Source: Acanthochlamys bracteata (taxonomy: Eukaryota > Streptophyta > Magnoliopsida > Pandanales > Velloziaceae). Taken from it: a stretch of DNA of 64,000 nt. The stretch is from positions 6,512,501 to 6,576,500 of the forward strand of contig CM034128.1 in NCBI GenBank assembly GCA_019914995.1, written 5' to 3'. Shown piece after piece: positions 33,607-47,672 of this stretch (position 1 is the stretch's first letter; each line of letters opens with the position of its first letter). The position numbers and the translations under genes were made by a program. The notes beneath the pieces are model-generated. The model was not told the DNA's origin. It ran no database searches and saw nothing but the letters and a program-made list of their open reading frames with translations.

Positions 33607-36600
33607 CTATTTGTAACCTGTGATTCTAAGAACTCTCTCCAGGAAAGATGATATTCTGGGAAAGCCTGAAGAAGACCTAACCTGAACTAGTGGCTTCTCT
33701 TCCTCCAGAAATGGCAGAATGTATTTTTTCATGTCACTGTCTGATATTTCAAGATGACCTCCCGGTACGCTAACGAATGCAATTCGTCCAGCTTCATCCA
33801 AAGTTCTCAGGCCTATCCAATCTTCGATGTAGAGCGCAGTCTACAAAAACCATAATGACTAAATGAGATAAGATGTCCTGCAGATCATAAATTTAACCTC
33901 TGCTTGGATCTCATAGTGAATAGTTTAAGAAGGAACCTGAGAGTTGTTTCTGCAATGTACCTTTGTTTGGAATACAAAATCCAGATCTTAGAATCCTATT
34001 CGTAAAGTTTCAGTCTATTACAACGTTATTTTGTTTCTTTACCGTTTTATTCCAGGAGAATTTCTTAGAAAACACTATCCACTAAAAGGCACTTACTTTA
34101 AAAAGCAATTCAAGGACTTTCTTAAATAGTCTTTTTGAAGATGGCGCTTCCTGAAGCATCCAGGAAATAAGTAAGAGCTTTTATTTGTTTAAATGAAGGT
34201 AGCATTCCAAGCTCATTTTTCCAAAAACAGCATTCCAGACTCTTCCATTAAATGGAGCGTCACTTTTGTGTTAGAGTTCAAGTTGCTCTTGTGGCCTGAT
34301 GAAATTGTATTTGTAGTCAGACATGTGAGTTAGGAATTAGTGTTCAAGAACTCCAAAATGGAGTTAGTGGTGCTACTGATATATCAGGGGAATTGTAGCC
34401 AATGCAACATAGATTGAATTCACAAAAATATCATAGGGGCACTACAAGAAACATATATTTGAAAGTACAATTATTTTCCACGGAACCAGAAATGGAATAG
34501 ATTCCTGTTTTCTACTTAAACCTATTAAAACTTTCTGTGATGCATCCCATTTCTGGTAGACTGGGCAAACTAAGCAGTTAGAGATGACAATTGGCAAAAG
34601 TGTCAGAAAAGCTAATTAGCATGGTTGACAATTTGCATGATCTTGAAGACAAAAGATGTGAAAAACAGATAACTAGCGAGTTGCATCATAAAGGATCACA
34701 AGGACAAGTCTCGAGAGCTCAGGACGATATATTCAAATTCCAAAATGAAATAAAAAGAACAAAACAAAGGCGTTTCAGTGTGATTAGATGTTTAACTTAG
34801 TCAAGTGCATCCTAAGATAGTCCAGGGTTTATGTGCTATCTCACAATCTTAAAAAGCAAGGAGCGTGGACTAAAAGCAGAAGTTTTAGATAATACTAACT
34901 ATGCTATGTAGAAACCTAAAGCACAGCAATTTAGCCTAAAAAACTTTGCTGGAAAGAAGTGGATATGCTAAAAAACTAAATATCAATTTAGCAAGCAAGT
35001 ACTAATTTGAAGACCAAGATAAGACCAAAGTACCTCTTGTGGGGATAAGACTGGATCAAAAGCACCATCTGGGTAATATCCAAACCAGGATGTTTCTCGA
35101 GGAACCAAGACTTTATCATTCTCAAACTAACACAAAGCATTGGGTTATAACGATATGAATGGCAGGTGAATACAGCCAGCATAGGAGAGACAAATTTCAT
35201 AGTTGAATCTTAAACTACGTCGATTGGATAGATGGATGGAGTTGCAAGAACTAACCATTATAAGTACCAAAGCTTCTAAACTGCTAAATTTCTCCTTGTA
35301 TGTGGAGTTCTTCTTGTTTTCATGCTCATTATTAAGCTTTGGTAGAAATCTGCACCCACTTAAATAAGCAGAAAAATCCTGCACAGTATCAGCAACTTAT
35401 TAGCCTCTTAGTGGACACAAAATTCAGAAGAAATTTTTTTTATGAGGAACTGGAGTTTACAACAAATTAAGAAGCAATGAACTTTAAACCTTTACAAGGA
35501 TAGTGGATACACTTTAGTGATACACAACTTAGTTCTATGGTTATGTAAACAAGCTTGACAGCTGATGAAAGGTAAACGAACAAGTTTATGAGCATGGAGC
35601 AACCTTGTTCCACCATAACCATCAGGTCCACAAGTTAGAAACTTGTATCATCCTCACCCAAAAATCCAAGAGTGGACTGCTCAAATTAGGAAAAGACACC
35701 TAAACTTACACAATGACAAAAACAATATTTCTCTTTGAAGTTAACAATCACGCCCTGTACTATTATTGAAGTTAATAGATGCCAGAGAAAGCATGTTTCT
35801 GAACATCCTCAACAACACAATTAAAGACGTCTGATAGTGGGGCCTAAAGCGAAAGGACTTTTTCCCCACTTCATGATGTTACAAATTATTAATCTCAAAT
35901 AAAGTGAGCCAAAACTATGCATGACATTAAGAATACTCATTTAATAGTTTCAGGAAAAAAGGTCTGGTGATAGTATCATGCAAGAACCAAAAAATCACAT
36001 TGTAAGCCATATGCTTTTTTTATTATCACAACTTCAAAAGCCCATTCACAAGAATGCGGTCATTCTTGTGATGCATGCACTACCATGTTGCACAGTTGAT
36101 AAAGAAAGAGAGAGAAAAAGTTCTCCTTGAATGGGCAAGACCAGAGAATAACAATGTACTCACTGAAGGAATCTTGATATAGCCACTAGGGGCCAGGTGC
36201 TCCTGAAAATTCATTAAACAAACAAGTTAAGATTCCTCAAATAAAGTAAAAAGATTAAATTAAAGCTGCTAGTAGTAATACCAGAAGATACAAACCTGGA
36301 CATAATCAGAATAAATTTCTAGCTTCAAGATGTAATCCACAAGAATGCAGAAGATCCCAGACTGTTAGAGGGGGCAAACTATAATCAAGATCTTTAACAG
36401 TGCGATTATTCAACAATGAAAAGGTTCCATGTTAAGGATATTATGATTTTTGCATATAAAGTAAACTTTGGAAACCTATAATTTCTTAAAGGTATTAACT
36501 TCATTGATTCAATTTAGTAAATAATTTCTATATTGTGACCAATGACAGTTGTGATTATTAAATATACAAATTTTAAATTAGTAGAAAGATTCAAAACTAA

Positions 36601-39600
36601 TGTTGTAGGATTTTTTACTTCTTAAAATCTTATAGTAAAGAGAAAATGATCTTGCTCTTTATAAGCAAATGATAGAGTATACTGCTTTTTTTTTTTTCAA
36701 AGCAACTTATCGCAGAAACTATTATTTGCAAATACAAATTCAAATACTTCAAAGACCACACAAATTTTGTTGAGATAATCATTTAAAATCTACTATCTAT
36801 TTAACATTATATATGTTACGCAATCCTTTGATAATTATGTATTTATGCAATAATGTATATATGAAGAAGATCATAAAAACTACCAGTGCAATGCATGGGC
36901 ATCATACTAGTTGATTCTCCAAACAAAAGGTTAAAAACTGTAACATCCTCAAAATTTTAATTCAAATAAATTCAATTAACATAAGCTAAAACCCAATCCA
37001 CAAGGCCCAAGTCCACTGTTCAAAAATTAATCCATTATCTTTTTTTCTTATTTTCTTTATTTCTTTATCCTGCATGGTTACAGAACCCTTCTCTTTCTCT
37101 TCTGCTGAACATCCCTCCATAGCCACTCCTTTGGTTCATTGCCGATCATCGCCAGCAACACCATTAACTTTTGTTATTCTTTTTCTCCCTTCATCTCATC
37201 CATCCACTTCTCTCTCATCCTTCGCATGGCTGTAATCACGACACTGCCGCTATCTGCTATAATTGTAATTCATCAATAGGCGGGGTGATGCAGCAATATG
37301 ACCCTTCTTCAACTTTCCTTTTTGCTGCCTTTAATTGAATTTTTGTGCAACAAAAGTCAACACTTGGGTTGGTTATGCTATTGGCAATTTTGGTTAAAAT
37401 TAATTGATTAAATTTGTGAAACTTAAAATAATTGCTTTGTGTATGAATCCTTACTAAAATTAATTCACCATGATCCTAGGACTCTATGCAGATCTTGAAT
37501 CACGTGTGTACACTCCATGTAGGGACTCTTATTGAAACATTTGAATAAGGTTTGAGATGAGTAGATATTACATGTGTGAATGCTAATGGTAATATAAGTT
37601 ATTACATGCTTTTTTTATATCGTTGTACTTGCTTTTGTTTTCTAAGTGCTAGCAAATTGTTTAGTTGCCTTACGTATGTTAATGACTTATGTGGCCACTA
37701 AGTTATTGATAAAGCTAATCTGTTGACTGTTTGTATGCTTTTGTGCAACTAGCTAATATAGTATATGTTAATTTGGACATCTGTTTGCTAGCACTTGATG
37801 TAATTATTTTACTTTTTGGTGTACATCCATTAATATACTCGGGGTGACTAGCTTTCTAGCTGTTGTTCACTATTTTGCTCTGCAGCTCATCCAATAACCA
37901 AGTTTGTTTAAATTTTGCTTATTATCTCATTTGTTTAATACTGTACTTCGTATCAATAATGTATACATCAACTTTCGTGATCCATTATATGCTTTATATT
38001 TGCTTTAGTCATTGAGCGATGGATGTACTGTTTTCTTCAGTTAAAATACTGATGCATAGAAATGAGATCTTATTTTCCTTCGAGTGTGGAGGTTATTTCA
38101 TATTTAGAAGAGTCGAGTGACCGTTTATCTTTTATTTTTTCATTTTTATAGCTCAGCAACTACGTACGGAAGTAGTAGGTAATGTAAACAAAATCTTATT
38201 CTATATCGACTAATAACAGAATTATTTTCATTGTGGATAAATAATTATTTTCATGCATATTGAAATGGGTCATAATCATCCATTCTTTATTGAAATGAGT
38301 TTACTTGATTTGCTATTTGAGACTTTTGTGGAGTATAATTTGTGAGATATTAGATAGGTATAGGTTGGGTGTAGTTCTATCCAATGGTGGTCAGATCATA
38401 AAATTTGGGCAATGACAAAAAGTATATAGACAAACGTCATCAATGACTTAAACAAGCAAAGCAAATTGTTTGGAAGAGACTAAAATGCTTAATTGACAAA
38501 AAAGGTGTAGGAATCATTGAGAACCTATTACGAAGACTTTTACAAAGTGCACTTGAGAAAGCAAACCGGTAATGATAACAACAACTTTCTTACCTATCAG
38601 AATTTGAAACAGATATGGTCATCTTACACATATGGGCATACTCAAAGGAATTTGTAATGGAAGCAATTGATTGTTTTTCCTACTATGCTAGGTCCTTGGT
38701 TTTGGATCACCATGTGTATACTTATGGACTAATTATCCTGGAATGACCAAGCAGTGCCAATGCAATAAGGGCATCATAGTGCCAAGGAATTTCTTAAGGG
38801 CTGTTTTTAATTGCGTGAAAACTGTTTCATGAAATTGAGTTTCGCGGAAGTGTAATTTCGTGAAAAGTGAAGTTTAGTAGAAGTAAAGTTTGTAGTGATA
38901 AATAAAATACGTGAAATGAAATTTAGAATGGAGTTTTGGTGAAAGTAGAGTTCGGTGTGAAAGTGAAAGTGGAGTTTGGAGTGGCGATGGAATACGTCAA
39001 GTGGCCCGATTCAAATTTTAGGGCGAGAAAGTGTTTCCGTAACATTAAATCCTGCTCTAAATTGCAAGGTCAACCTCTGTAGATAAATATTTGGAGGCAC
39101 AATCCATTCATTAACCTTAGAAAAATATTCAAAAATATAAGAGCATTGCAGAGGAGGCCTTCATTTTTTTCCATATAATGCAATGTGCCTGTACTTTATA
39201 AGAAGTTCAAATCTCTCTCGTTACTATATTTGTCCATAGTAGTTTTACTATACTCCTATTTTTGGAATCGCCATGCATATTCTACAAGTATGGTTAATAA
39301 GAAACATTTTGTTCGCATCTTTCCACTGTGCTTCATGAGATTATCATATTTTTGGGTCTTTACTAACTAAAGCCCATTAAGTTAAAGAAATACTTGCTTG
39401 CTTTAGGAAAATAAGAATCAGAACCTATATGAATTAGAGGCAGCCATTTCTAAGGAGAGAGATAATTAATCTTTTAGCTTGACTATTTCAAATAATGAGC
39501 TCAAAAGCTGAGAGGAGTTGAAGCCTACGTTTGCGATATGTATGACCAAGCACAAAATTTTAGGTGGTTCATTAAGTTTAGGAAGAAATGACGAAACTTT

Positions 39601-42600
39601 GCAAGGTGGGGCACCTCATAATCGCTCTTCACAAATTCCACAATTAATTTGCAAAACAAGCAGTCCCCTACTCCAATAAAGAGATGAAAATTATGGCTGG
39701 AGTGTTCACACTAGCATGCACACTTACTGAAATAACATAGTCACTTCAGTAATTTCATTACTTGGCAGGGGATAGTTTTGCAGACATAAATTGTGGGGAC
39801 TTAATTAACTTGATTTTGGTTCCATGGATACAAAATATATAGAAAAGGCTTCCACTCCTGTTAAAATCAAATTCAAAACCAAAAAAAAAAGGATTCAAGT
39901 TTAATAAGATTTTAAAAGGGAATAACTTAACATATTGCTGCATTTTCAGGGTCATGAAACTTTCAATTACAGAACATAAGGAATTTTCTTTTGGTTTGGC
40001 TTTGGTTCCAAATATTTGCAAAAGATCCGAACACAAGGTAAAGCAAAATTGAAAATGAAACAAATGTAAATGATGTAAGTAGTCGCTCGTGTTTTGAGAC
40101 CATCCAAGTTTTATGTTCCAAGAGTTTCTCACTTTTAACACCGATGTCAATTCATTTCAATATTTGTTGGACTAGTATGCATTGCTTTTTCTCCCTCACA
40201 ATAACTAAAATTGTGTACGTGGAGTGCCATTGCATCAATAGGAGTCTGAAAATTTCCGTCACTATAATTTGTGGTGCTAATATCCTGAAGTGGAACATCA
40301 GTAATAACCACTTGTACAAAGCACCAAAAGAAGCAGTTTAGTGTCCAAGTCAGGCAACACACAATGACCCAATTTGGGTAAGAGCTAAAGTTAGAATAAG
40401 CATTAAAGGGGGCCTAATTCAAATAACTGAAGCAGTGGTGACTAATTCAGAAAGACTCTCAGGCACAAATGCTTATAGCAGAAAAATTATTTTAAAAAAA
40501 GGGCTTTGCTACACTGGCCTATTAATCCACCATTTCAATTTTTTATATGTTAATAATTCGTTTTAGTAAATTTAATTCTTGAATCATCTTATAAACATTG
40601 GGGATCTATACAATGGTCCAAAATTCGGCCCACTTTTTTACAATTGTATCATATATTTTTAAAACCTCACCAAATTAACATTAAAGAAGCAAGTAAATTT
40701 TTAGATACCTAATCCAGTAAGAAAACGAGTAAATTTTAGTCTTTGTCCCAAAGATGTTCATAAGATCATGATCCAAGCTTGGATTTTCAAAAAATCCATT
40801 AACAAGTGAGAATTACATGAAAAATAGGCCCAGCTAAACAGGCCAGCTCGCTATCCAAACAATGGCCCTCTCGGCCTATAAACAGTGATAGGATCCTGCC
40901 AACCGATCCTACCCAATCTGTCAGGCAATATAGGCCAGCAAAGCAGGCGCAGCGGGTGACCCGATCACCAGGTCAGCGTTGAATGGGTCAACAATCAACG
41001 TATGACCCAATGGTCACAATTTTTTTAAATAAAAAAATACAACTTACTTTACTCTTCACATCTATAAATATCTCCCATTTTTATTCAAATTTCACACACC
41101 AAACATTTACTTCCGCTCTTCCTTCAAATTCTTAAACTCACATTCTCACATTCATAAAAAAAATTTTAGTGTTCTTATTTCTTATTACTTGGATCTACAT
41201 ATTCGTGCTATTAATCTTGATATGGATGACTATGGCATGACGGTCAAATTTTGAAAGAGATAGATGTTGCCATATAAAAAAAGGCGACGAAGTTCCTCCC
41301 ATACAAAGAAAAATTTTCATCAAAGAGGCGACGAAACTATTTTAGTTCAGTGTATTGGAAGTAATTCGGCTTGGGTGTCGATATCGACAACAACAAAAAT
41401 TCAAAAGGCGTATAAAGTCTGGATTACTTTACTGCTAAATGTATAGTGTAAAATGATGGTACTAGATCAAAATTGTAAGATAATTTTTGCAAAAAGCTTC
41501 AAATTGCTAATTCTGTTGTTGGAACCCAACATTTAATAACACGTGATAAGATATGTATTGCGCAAAAGGAATCAAAGGGAGCCTTAACAAAATCAACATC
41601 AATTCAATATGAATGTTTCACTAAGTATTTAGTCCTATAACTCGTTAGGAAATCCCTACTCCGTACGATTAGTTATAGAAATTTACCTATTAATTCAGGT
41701 GAATAATTTTTTATTAAGAGCATATTAAAGAGCATAATTGTCTAATTTTGAAAAGAATTTAGTCGAATAACTAACATAAGTGATATTATTGCTTAATATA
41801 ATAAAACCCATGCTGCATTAAAAATCTTAATTATGTCCATTACATTTTTCTATTGGATTACCATCTAATATTTAGAGCGGCAGAGCTAAAGTTTATTGAA
41901 ATATTGTTGCACATTATTTAGATTCGTAATAGGATATGCAAAAAAAAAGTGATTTTAGACTTTTGATTGTACACATGATGCTAAAAATATTTATAAGCAC
42001 ATGTAAGTGTAGCGCAAATTTTTGGCATAAACAACCACATCATTACCATCACGCTAAACGATGCTTCAGTCAACACAAGCACGACTCGATTTCTTGAGGT
42101 AGAACTAATCTTATACATGGGTGAATATTACTACATCCACATTGTACTTACATATTATTAACTTTGTCTAATCAAGTACGAAGCTTGTAAGCGAACAAAT
42201 TAATGATATTCGAGTTGACCTCTGTTAGCTTACTAATTCAAACGAACGCTTAACTGAATTTAAAAGGTATTGGGTAGCTAAGCATTTAAAGCCATAAAAG
42301 TGCAACCTTAATATGCTAGTAGATAGAACCCTACTTATTTCATATTAGAAGTACTTTAAAATATAAAACTATGCTATCTATTTTTTATAACACAAGAATG
42401 TTTAATAACATATTTACTGACGCTCACTAGATTGTGCTAAAAACTTGTGAATCTTTTAGAAGTGTTTATTATACTACTGTTTTATTATCTAGTTTTACTA
42501 TCCTAACTTCCATTAGTTTTACATTCAATTCTTAACATTACTATCTTACTGCATTCGCATATAACAGATACTTTGCTTGGATCCGTAGTTGAAAAAATGA

Positions 42601-45600
42601 TAAACAAATTAAAAACTCATATTTTCCTTTTATACTGTTTTGCATTTATGTTAAACTCTAATTTCAAATTTTTATACTCTCTAACACTCTTACTTTTATT
42701 GTTATTCATTTAGATATTTCGATATTCAATCACAAATTACTAACGGCCATAACAAGTTGTATAAATTGTATGATCTTATGAGGTTAGGTTTAGTAACTTA
42801 AGTAATTAACAACAACAAATGACAACGCTGCAAACCCATTCTACTAAGAAGAAAAAAATTGATCAGTTAGTCTTTGATTCCATAAGTCTGGCTCAACATC
42901 GACACCAACTTCTACTACGAGTAGCATGTAATATCCGTCAACTTTGAACAATAGTTTGAAGGAGATATTGTCATCATTGAGAACGATGATAATTCGGAGA
43001 ATTTTAACATTTTGAATTAGTGGAAGATGTACTCAACAAGATATCCAGTACTTTCTCAACTAGCACGTAATATCTTAACTATTTCATCTTTCAACAATTT
43101 CTTCAAAATCGATATTTAACACAGTTAGAAGAATAATTGAATGCCAGAGAACACAACTGACGAGTGAGATGTTTGAGATACTAATTTATCCCAAAGATTG
43201 AATACTCACAATCAAAATGCTGAAACATACAACTCATAAGGAAGACGTAACGCAACAATTTTATAAGTTATGTTTAAACAAAAATATTACACATATAAGT
43301 CCAAATGTATAATTGTATAATTATTATAATAAAACTATTTATGTTATACTTTTACCTTAATTTTTTTTAACTTCTTAAGTCCTTTGTAGCACAAGAAAAA
43401 GTAATAATAACATAAATAAAAATAAAAACAGATATGTTGGACGGGAAGGCCCGGGTACAAGTTCACCCGAACCGGACTGATCCGAGTGTTCGAGCCGAGT
43501 CGGTCAGCCCAATCCAATTATGTCATTTGGAGTGGGCCGGTCTGCCTGTTTTTGCACCTCTAGGATCAATAGATGGGGATTATATAGGGGAGTTTGTCAA
43601 GGGCACATAGTATTACTCTTTAGCTCGACTCTTTGGAAGCTCAAAATGGCCATTGTAAGTTACAAAAGCAGCCTACTTGCTAATATGAATCTCACAAGAA
43701 AATGTTAGCATGGTATACAAGAAAGTGGATATTTGGAAGAGCTTATTTTCTTCTTTTAATTCTAATTTTTTATTTCACGTTTTCCTATAAAGCTTTTATA
43801 ATATCCTACAAATTTTTTTTTAAATTTAGAAAGTACAAAAAAATTCTACGTCGTAAAATATAATTATTAATTATTTTTATTATTTTTTTTAAGTAAAAGA
43901 ATATAGTTTATTTTTCAAAAATTCTCAAAATATCCTACTTTTCAGAAAAGCTCTTTCTCAATAAGCACTCCCAAACATCTCAAAATTTAGGTAAGATATA
44001 TAATTAAATATACAAAAGAAATTGTTATATTAGTTAACTATACTATCCAACAGAGCATGTGTTAGTATTAGACTTGTACAGTGTTATATTAGAAAGACTG
44101 TACAAATTTTTCAAGAATACCTACCCCACAAAGCGGTACAGACGCAATGCCCGCATGCGGACCTGCCAATGAGATGAACTTTTTAACCTGTAAATATAAA
44201 CAAGAAAATGTATAAACTATTTCTTTTACACAAACTATGTGAACAAACCAACCGTGCATATGTAACTCAAGCATAAGCATATTAATTACTAGATAATCTT
44301 CTGAAATACTAGAAAATTGGTTTTGGAAACTTGGACTGTTTAAAATAGAAAAAAGAAAAATTGGGTGATCATCAAATGCTACATAAAGTTGAATGCAAGT
44401 CCTATAAAAATAAATTTATAATCATGAGGTAGGGAACATGATACCAGAATTCCAAGATATTCCAAGCTGAATATAAGTACTACCTGGGTGGTTGACGTTT
44501 GTTTGATATGCTGGTCGTCTAAATTATTTCAAATAACTTACTTATATGAAATCAATAAAATATTGGGTGCACAACAACATGCAACTCATGTTCTCTTAAA
44601 ATTTCAGAAAGCATACTACTAGAGATAAGTACCGTTTTAGGCTATTTTTAAAACAATTTTCAAATACGATATACTAAAGGAGTTAGATTTCCAAGTAAGA
44701 TATTAAGTGGCAACATGTATTGTTTAGATTATTTACTTCCGGCCAGTAAAATCTATTCAAACTTAAGAGCACATATCATGACAGTTAATTTTCTCCATTG
44801 GTACTTTCACTACAACAACTCAACAGGCATGCATACTACATTGAAAAATTTTCAATCAACATCAAGTAGTGCAACAGATACTAGAAAAAGGAAAAAGAAA
44901 ACAGAAAAAGATGAAAAAAAAATAGTCCTTACAGGAGGTCCTCCGTCACAGAATTCGATGACCCCTCGACCAATTAGACTACCCTGAATAAATAGGATCA
45001 TCACTTTGATTATTTCAAATTATATGATGTAACTTCTAGCACAAGCAACCATGCATTACTAATAACAGAAAAGCGTGATGAGATCATGAAAATATACATG
45101 CAGCTACTTGTCCATCCATACATATATAAAATAATGAGTAATGGTAGACTACCCTTTCATGGAACACCTCAAATTGAAAAATCATCAAACAAGCTTCATC
45201 ATTTATTTATAATCTTAATTTTGGACTTGGAAGTGCAATCCTTTGAGACGAAAGTGTTGGTCACCCCTAAAGCAAGGCATCTTAGCCATTAATCCAAATC
45301 ATCTTTGAGGAAACCATATGTAGTTAACCATTGATCTGAATCAGCTTAGAGGGATAAACCATACAGTCAGCATAGTAACAAAGGACAACTTTCAAATGTC
45401 TACAAACATAACTAACTTGACTGAAGATTAGTTTTACGACTACATAGAAAATCACTGAAGATGAATCCATTTAAGAGCATGCTAAGCTAGCATGATTTCA
45501 GTTACAAAGCATATACTATTCTCAAATCATAACCTATGAACACTAAACAAGATAAAATAGTGGTATCTCAGTAATGGACATTGAGAAATTATGCAACTAT

Positions 45601-47672
45601 AACAGTAAATACTAAGATCTGGATACTTACCTGAGAAAGTCCTATGATGTTGTATCCATTACTCAATTCCTTCATTTCTTTTACCTGAAACAACTTTAAA
45701 ATAACAGGAATGAAACCAAAACGAAATTATGTGTATCAACTGCAAAGATTAATATCTAAACGTTCACCAGAACAGCTTATCTACCTTTCCACAAACAGCA
45801 TTCGTCTGAAAAATCAAGGAGAGAGAAAATTAGAAAGATTTTGTTAGGAGAAGGTTTTAAATAATGTAGAACAAATTCAACCTGCTCTTCTAAGGGCATA
45901 ACCCACGAATCCCAGGCACCATCTCCAACTTCTCTATTACAAAGATAAAGCAACTCAGTTATCAGAAAGAAAACCAGATATGAGCTTATGACGAAGAGAA
46001 CATTGCCCTACATTGCTATTTTAATTACAACTAAAAATTCATTTCAAACTTACATTCCAAATGTTTGACAATTTTAATTATGGGACTATTTAGGATGAAA
46101 AGATTTATGAAGAAACTTGAACATGAAACTTAACAAGTAAAAGCAACAAAGCTGTACAAAACACTAACTGGACAACGAAAGAAGCCAATATACTAAGAAA
46201 ACAACTCCACTATAATTTACCTGACAACTGTGTTTTAAATGCTCCATAAGTGGTAGGAAGACTAGGTGATTCAGTAAATGGAAGTCTCCATGCTTCAGTA
46301 AATGGAAGTTTCCATTGTTTCTATCTCATCATTTCACATTTCAATTGAGTGATTCAATGTTATTTAGCTAAGCCAAGTAATTAACGCTTTTCAATATAGG
46401 CAAAAGCCGTAATGACAATAACTACATTTCAAGGTTTATACATAACCTAGTCTACAGGAGTAAACAAAAAACTTGGTTCATTAAAGCAAGACACGGAGAA
46501 GTATAATAAACAAGCTTATATGTGAGTTCATTTAGGTGTGTGCCTGTGTGCACATCTATGTGTATCTAAACACTAACTAGAACCTATAGAATTGAATTAT
46601 ACCAATGTACAAAGAACTTGGAGAAAACCCACATTTGTGATATTCTTCCACATTGCCGTCTCAAGCCCAATAAAAGAGGAGGCTAGAGTTAGGTCGGCAG
46701 ACAATCATAATATGTCAAATATTTATGTCTAGATTCTTTGCATAAATATCCATGTTACTGATCCATTAACATGGATAAATCTTGGTCGAAGAAAGAGACA
46801 AAAGAAATCAGTGAGAACGCCCTTTCCATCTACTATTTTTGTCACAAAATTTCCAGCTAGAAGGAAGTAACTTCAATTCAACTGTCAATAGTTAACATCT
46901 ACTGGAGCATGCAATGAAGCCAAGGGATACAGCAACAACATAAAGAAAAAAGAAGGACATACATGCAATATCCTCGGGATCCACTCCATTTGCTTAAAAG
47001 TTCGGTGAATTCAGAAACTCCTCTGTTTGTGCATTGATCACTAATACCTGATCAAATTCAACAACTAATATCAGAGAAGTGGACATTGCAGATTGTGTAG
47101 GTTTAAAGAAACTACAACTTTGAGAAATAGAAAGAACAGCTTATATTTATGCTTGAAGTTGTTTGAAGATAAAACCTGGTCAAGGTTTTAACAGTGCGAA
47201 AAAGTTTCATATCAATATAAAAGTTTGTATAACTTTGAGTATTCAAAGATTCAGAAATATCACTACGAAAACCATGGGGAAGAAAATCAGCACCGAGTAA
47301 CCACTTAAAAAATCCTGTACATTTTACCGGAAACTTATACAGACTTATCAACAAATAAAGGCACTCTGTCTCTGTGTGAAGAATGCTTAAATTTGCAGCG
47401 CAAAGAACTCACAACATATCTTCAATCAAAAGCAAAACTATCTCACATATGTAAAATTTAGAAAACAACCGACATCAAGGAGCCAGTCATCTGTCCTTTC
47501 TGAAACCTGAGAAGCTTCCGATTTTAAATGCTACATAACCGATATGAATGAAGAAACGGGAATGAAACTCACCGTGCAAAACTACGAAGGGAATAGAGAT
47601 GGAATTGGTGGAGCAAAAGGAGATAAGAACGATCAAAAACTGCAGATAGTTGACTTTGGGATAGCAAGCCAT
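33607..47672 (-). CDS. Palmitoyl-protein thioesterase, 12 exons, 326 aa
   Basis: Lysosomal/vacuolar-type hydrolase that removes palmitate from S-acylated proteins (EC 3.1.2.22), PPT1/PPT2 family. Coding exons (minus): 47573-47672, 46963-47047, 45882-45933, 45785-45805, 45631-45684, 44933-44983, 44125-44187, 36296-36361, 36164-36202, 35256-35378, 35034-35126, 33607-33840. All introns are GT-AG and phases agree. The start gives a signal peptide (hydrophobic YLQFLIVLISFC). Landmarks: HGISDQCTNRGV, nucleophile motif GLSQG (Ser103), CDGGPP, FISLAGPHAG, FEND (Asp222), PGGHLEIS (His278). Human PPT1 Ser115/Asp233/His289 fit with an 11-12 residue offset. Length is normal for plants and no break is seen. 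Oddities: a 21-nt exon 4 and a 7.8-kb, transposon-filled intron 7. Boundaries were read by eye. Confidence 0.93.
36939..38417 (+). repeat. Probable solo LTR, Gypsy type, in thioesterase intron 7
   Basis: Begins tgtaacatcc and ends ggcaatgaca, tips typical of plant Gypsy LTRs. Flanks aaaac (36934-36938) and aaaag (38418-38422) make a near-perfect 5-bp duplication. The last 40 bases (ccaatggtggtcagatcat...) resemble the LTR end at 49748. No internal element DNA adjoins. About 1.48 kb; degenerate. Confidence 0.45.
38790..39020. repeat. Short-word repeat, possible MITE, intron 7
   Basis: Repeated variants of gaagtagagtt / gaaagtggagttt / gtgaaatgaaattt over about 230 bases. A similar word set occurs at 48080-48320. 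Ends not defined. Confidence 0.35.
39021..40814. other. Intron 7 DNA, one unexplained coding-like patch
   Basis: No gene supported. The minus-strand stretch 40147-40341 reads VVITDVPLQDISTTNYSDG...DAMALHVHNF with protein-like composition and may be a gene fragment I do not recognise. The 130-residue minus-strand frame at 39758-40150 shows no family features. Confidence 0.3.
40815..43562 (+). mobile_element. Degenerate hAT DNA transposon in thioesterase intron 7
   Basis: Plus-strand coding remains in hAT order: a BED zinc finger region near 41270-41580 (KKRRRSS, NSVVGTQHLITRDKIC), a LNDASVNTSTTRFL segment near 42060 (like the DNAxxN block of the catalytic domain), LAQHRHQLLLRVA-like remains near 42890, and the C-terminal dimerisation motif near 43015 (WWKMYSTRYPVLSQLARNIL, preceded by a stop). 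Frames are broken by many stops and shifts. The ends are GC-richer with ggcc/gggtc words. The right end tttttgcacctcta (43562) is a normal hAT tip; the left tip and target duplication are unclear. Confidence 0.7.
43728..43979. mobile_element. Tourist-like MITE, copy 2, intron 7
   Basis: About 252 bp. Ends gatatttggaag and ctcccaaacatc form an imperfect inverted pair. Interior shared with copies 3 and 4: tatttcacgtttt, aaatttagaaag, aaaattctacg, ttcagaaaagct. Confidence 0.6.

Noticed and set aside
39758-40150. 130-residue minus-strand frame in thioesterase intron 7
   Set aside because: Phe/Leu/Lys-rich with no family pattern; lies in an intron without its own splice or promoter signals.
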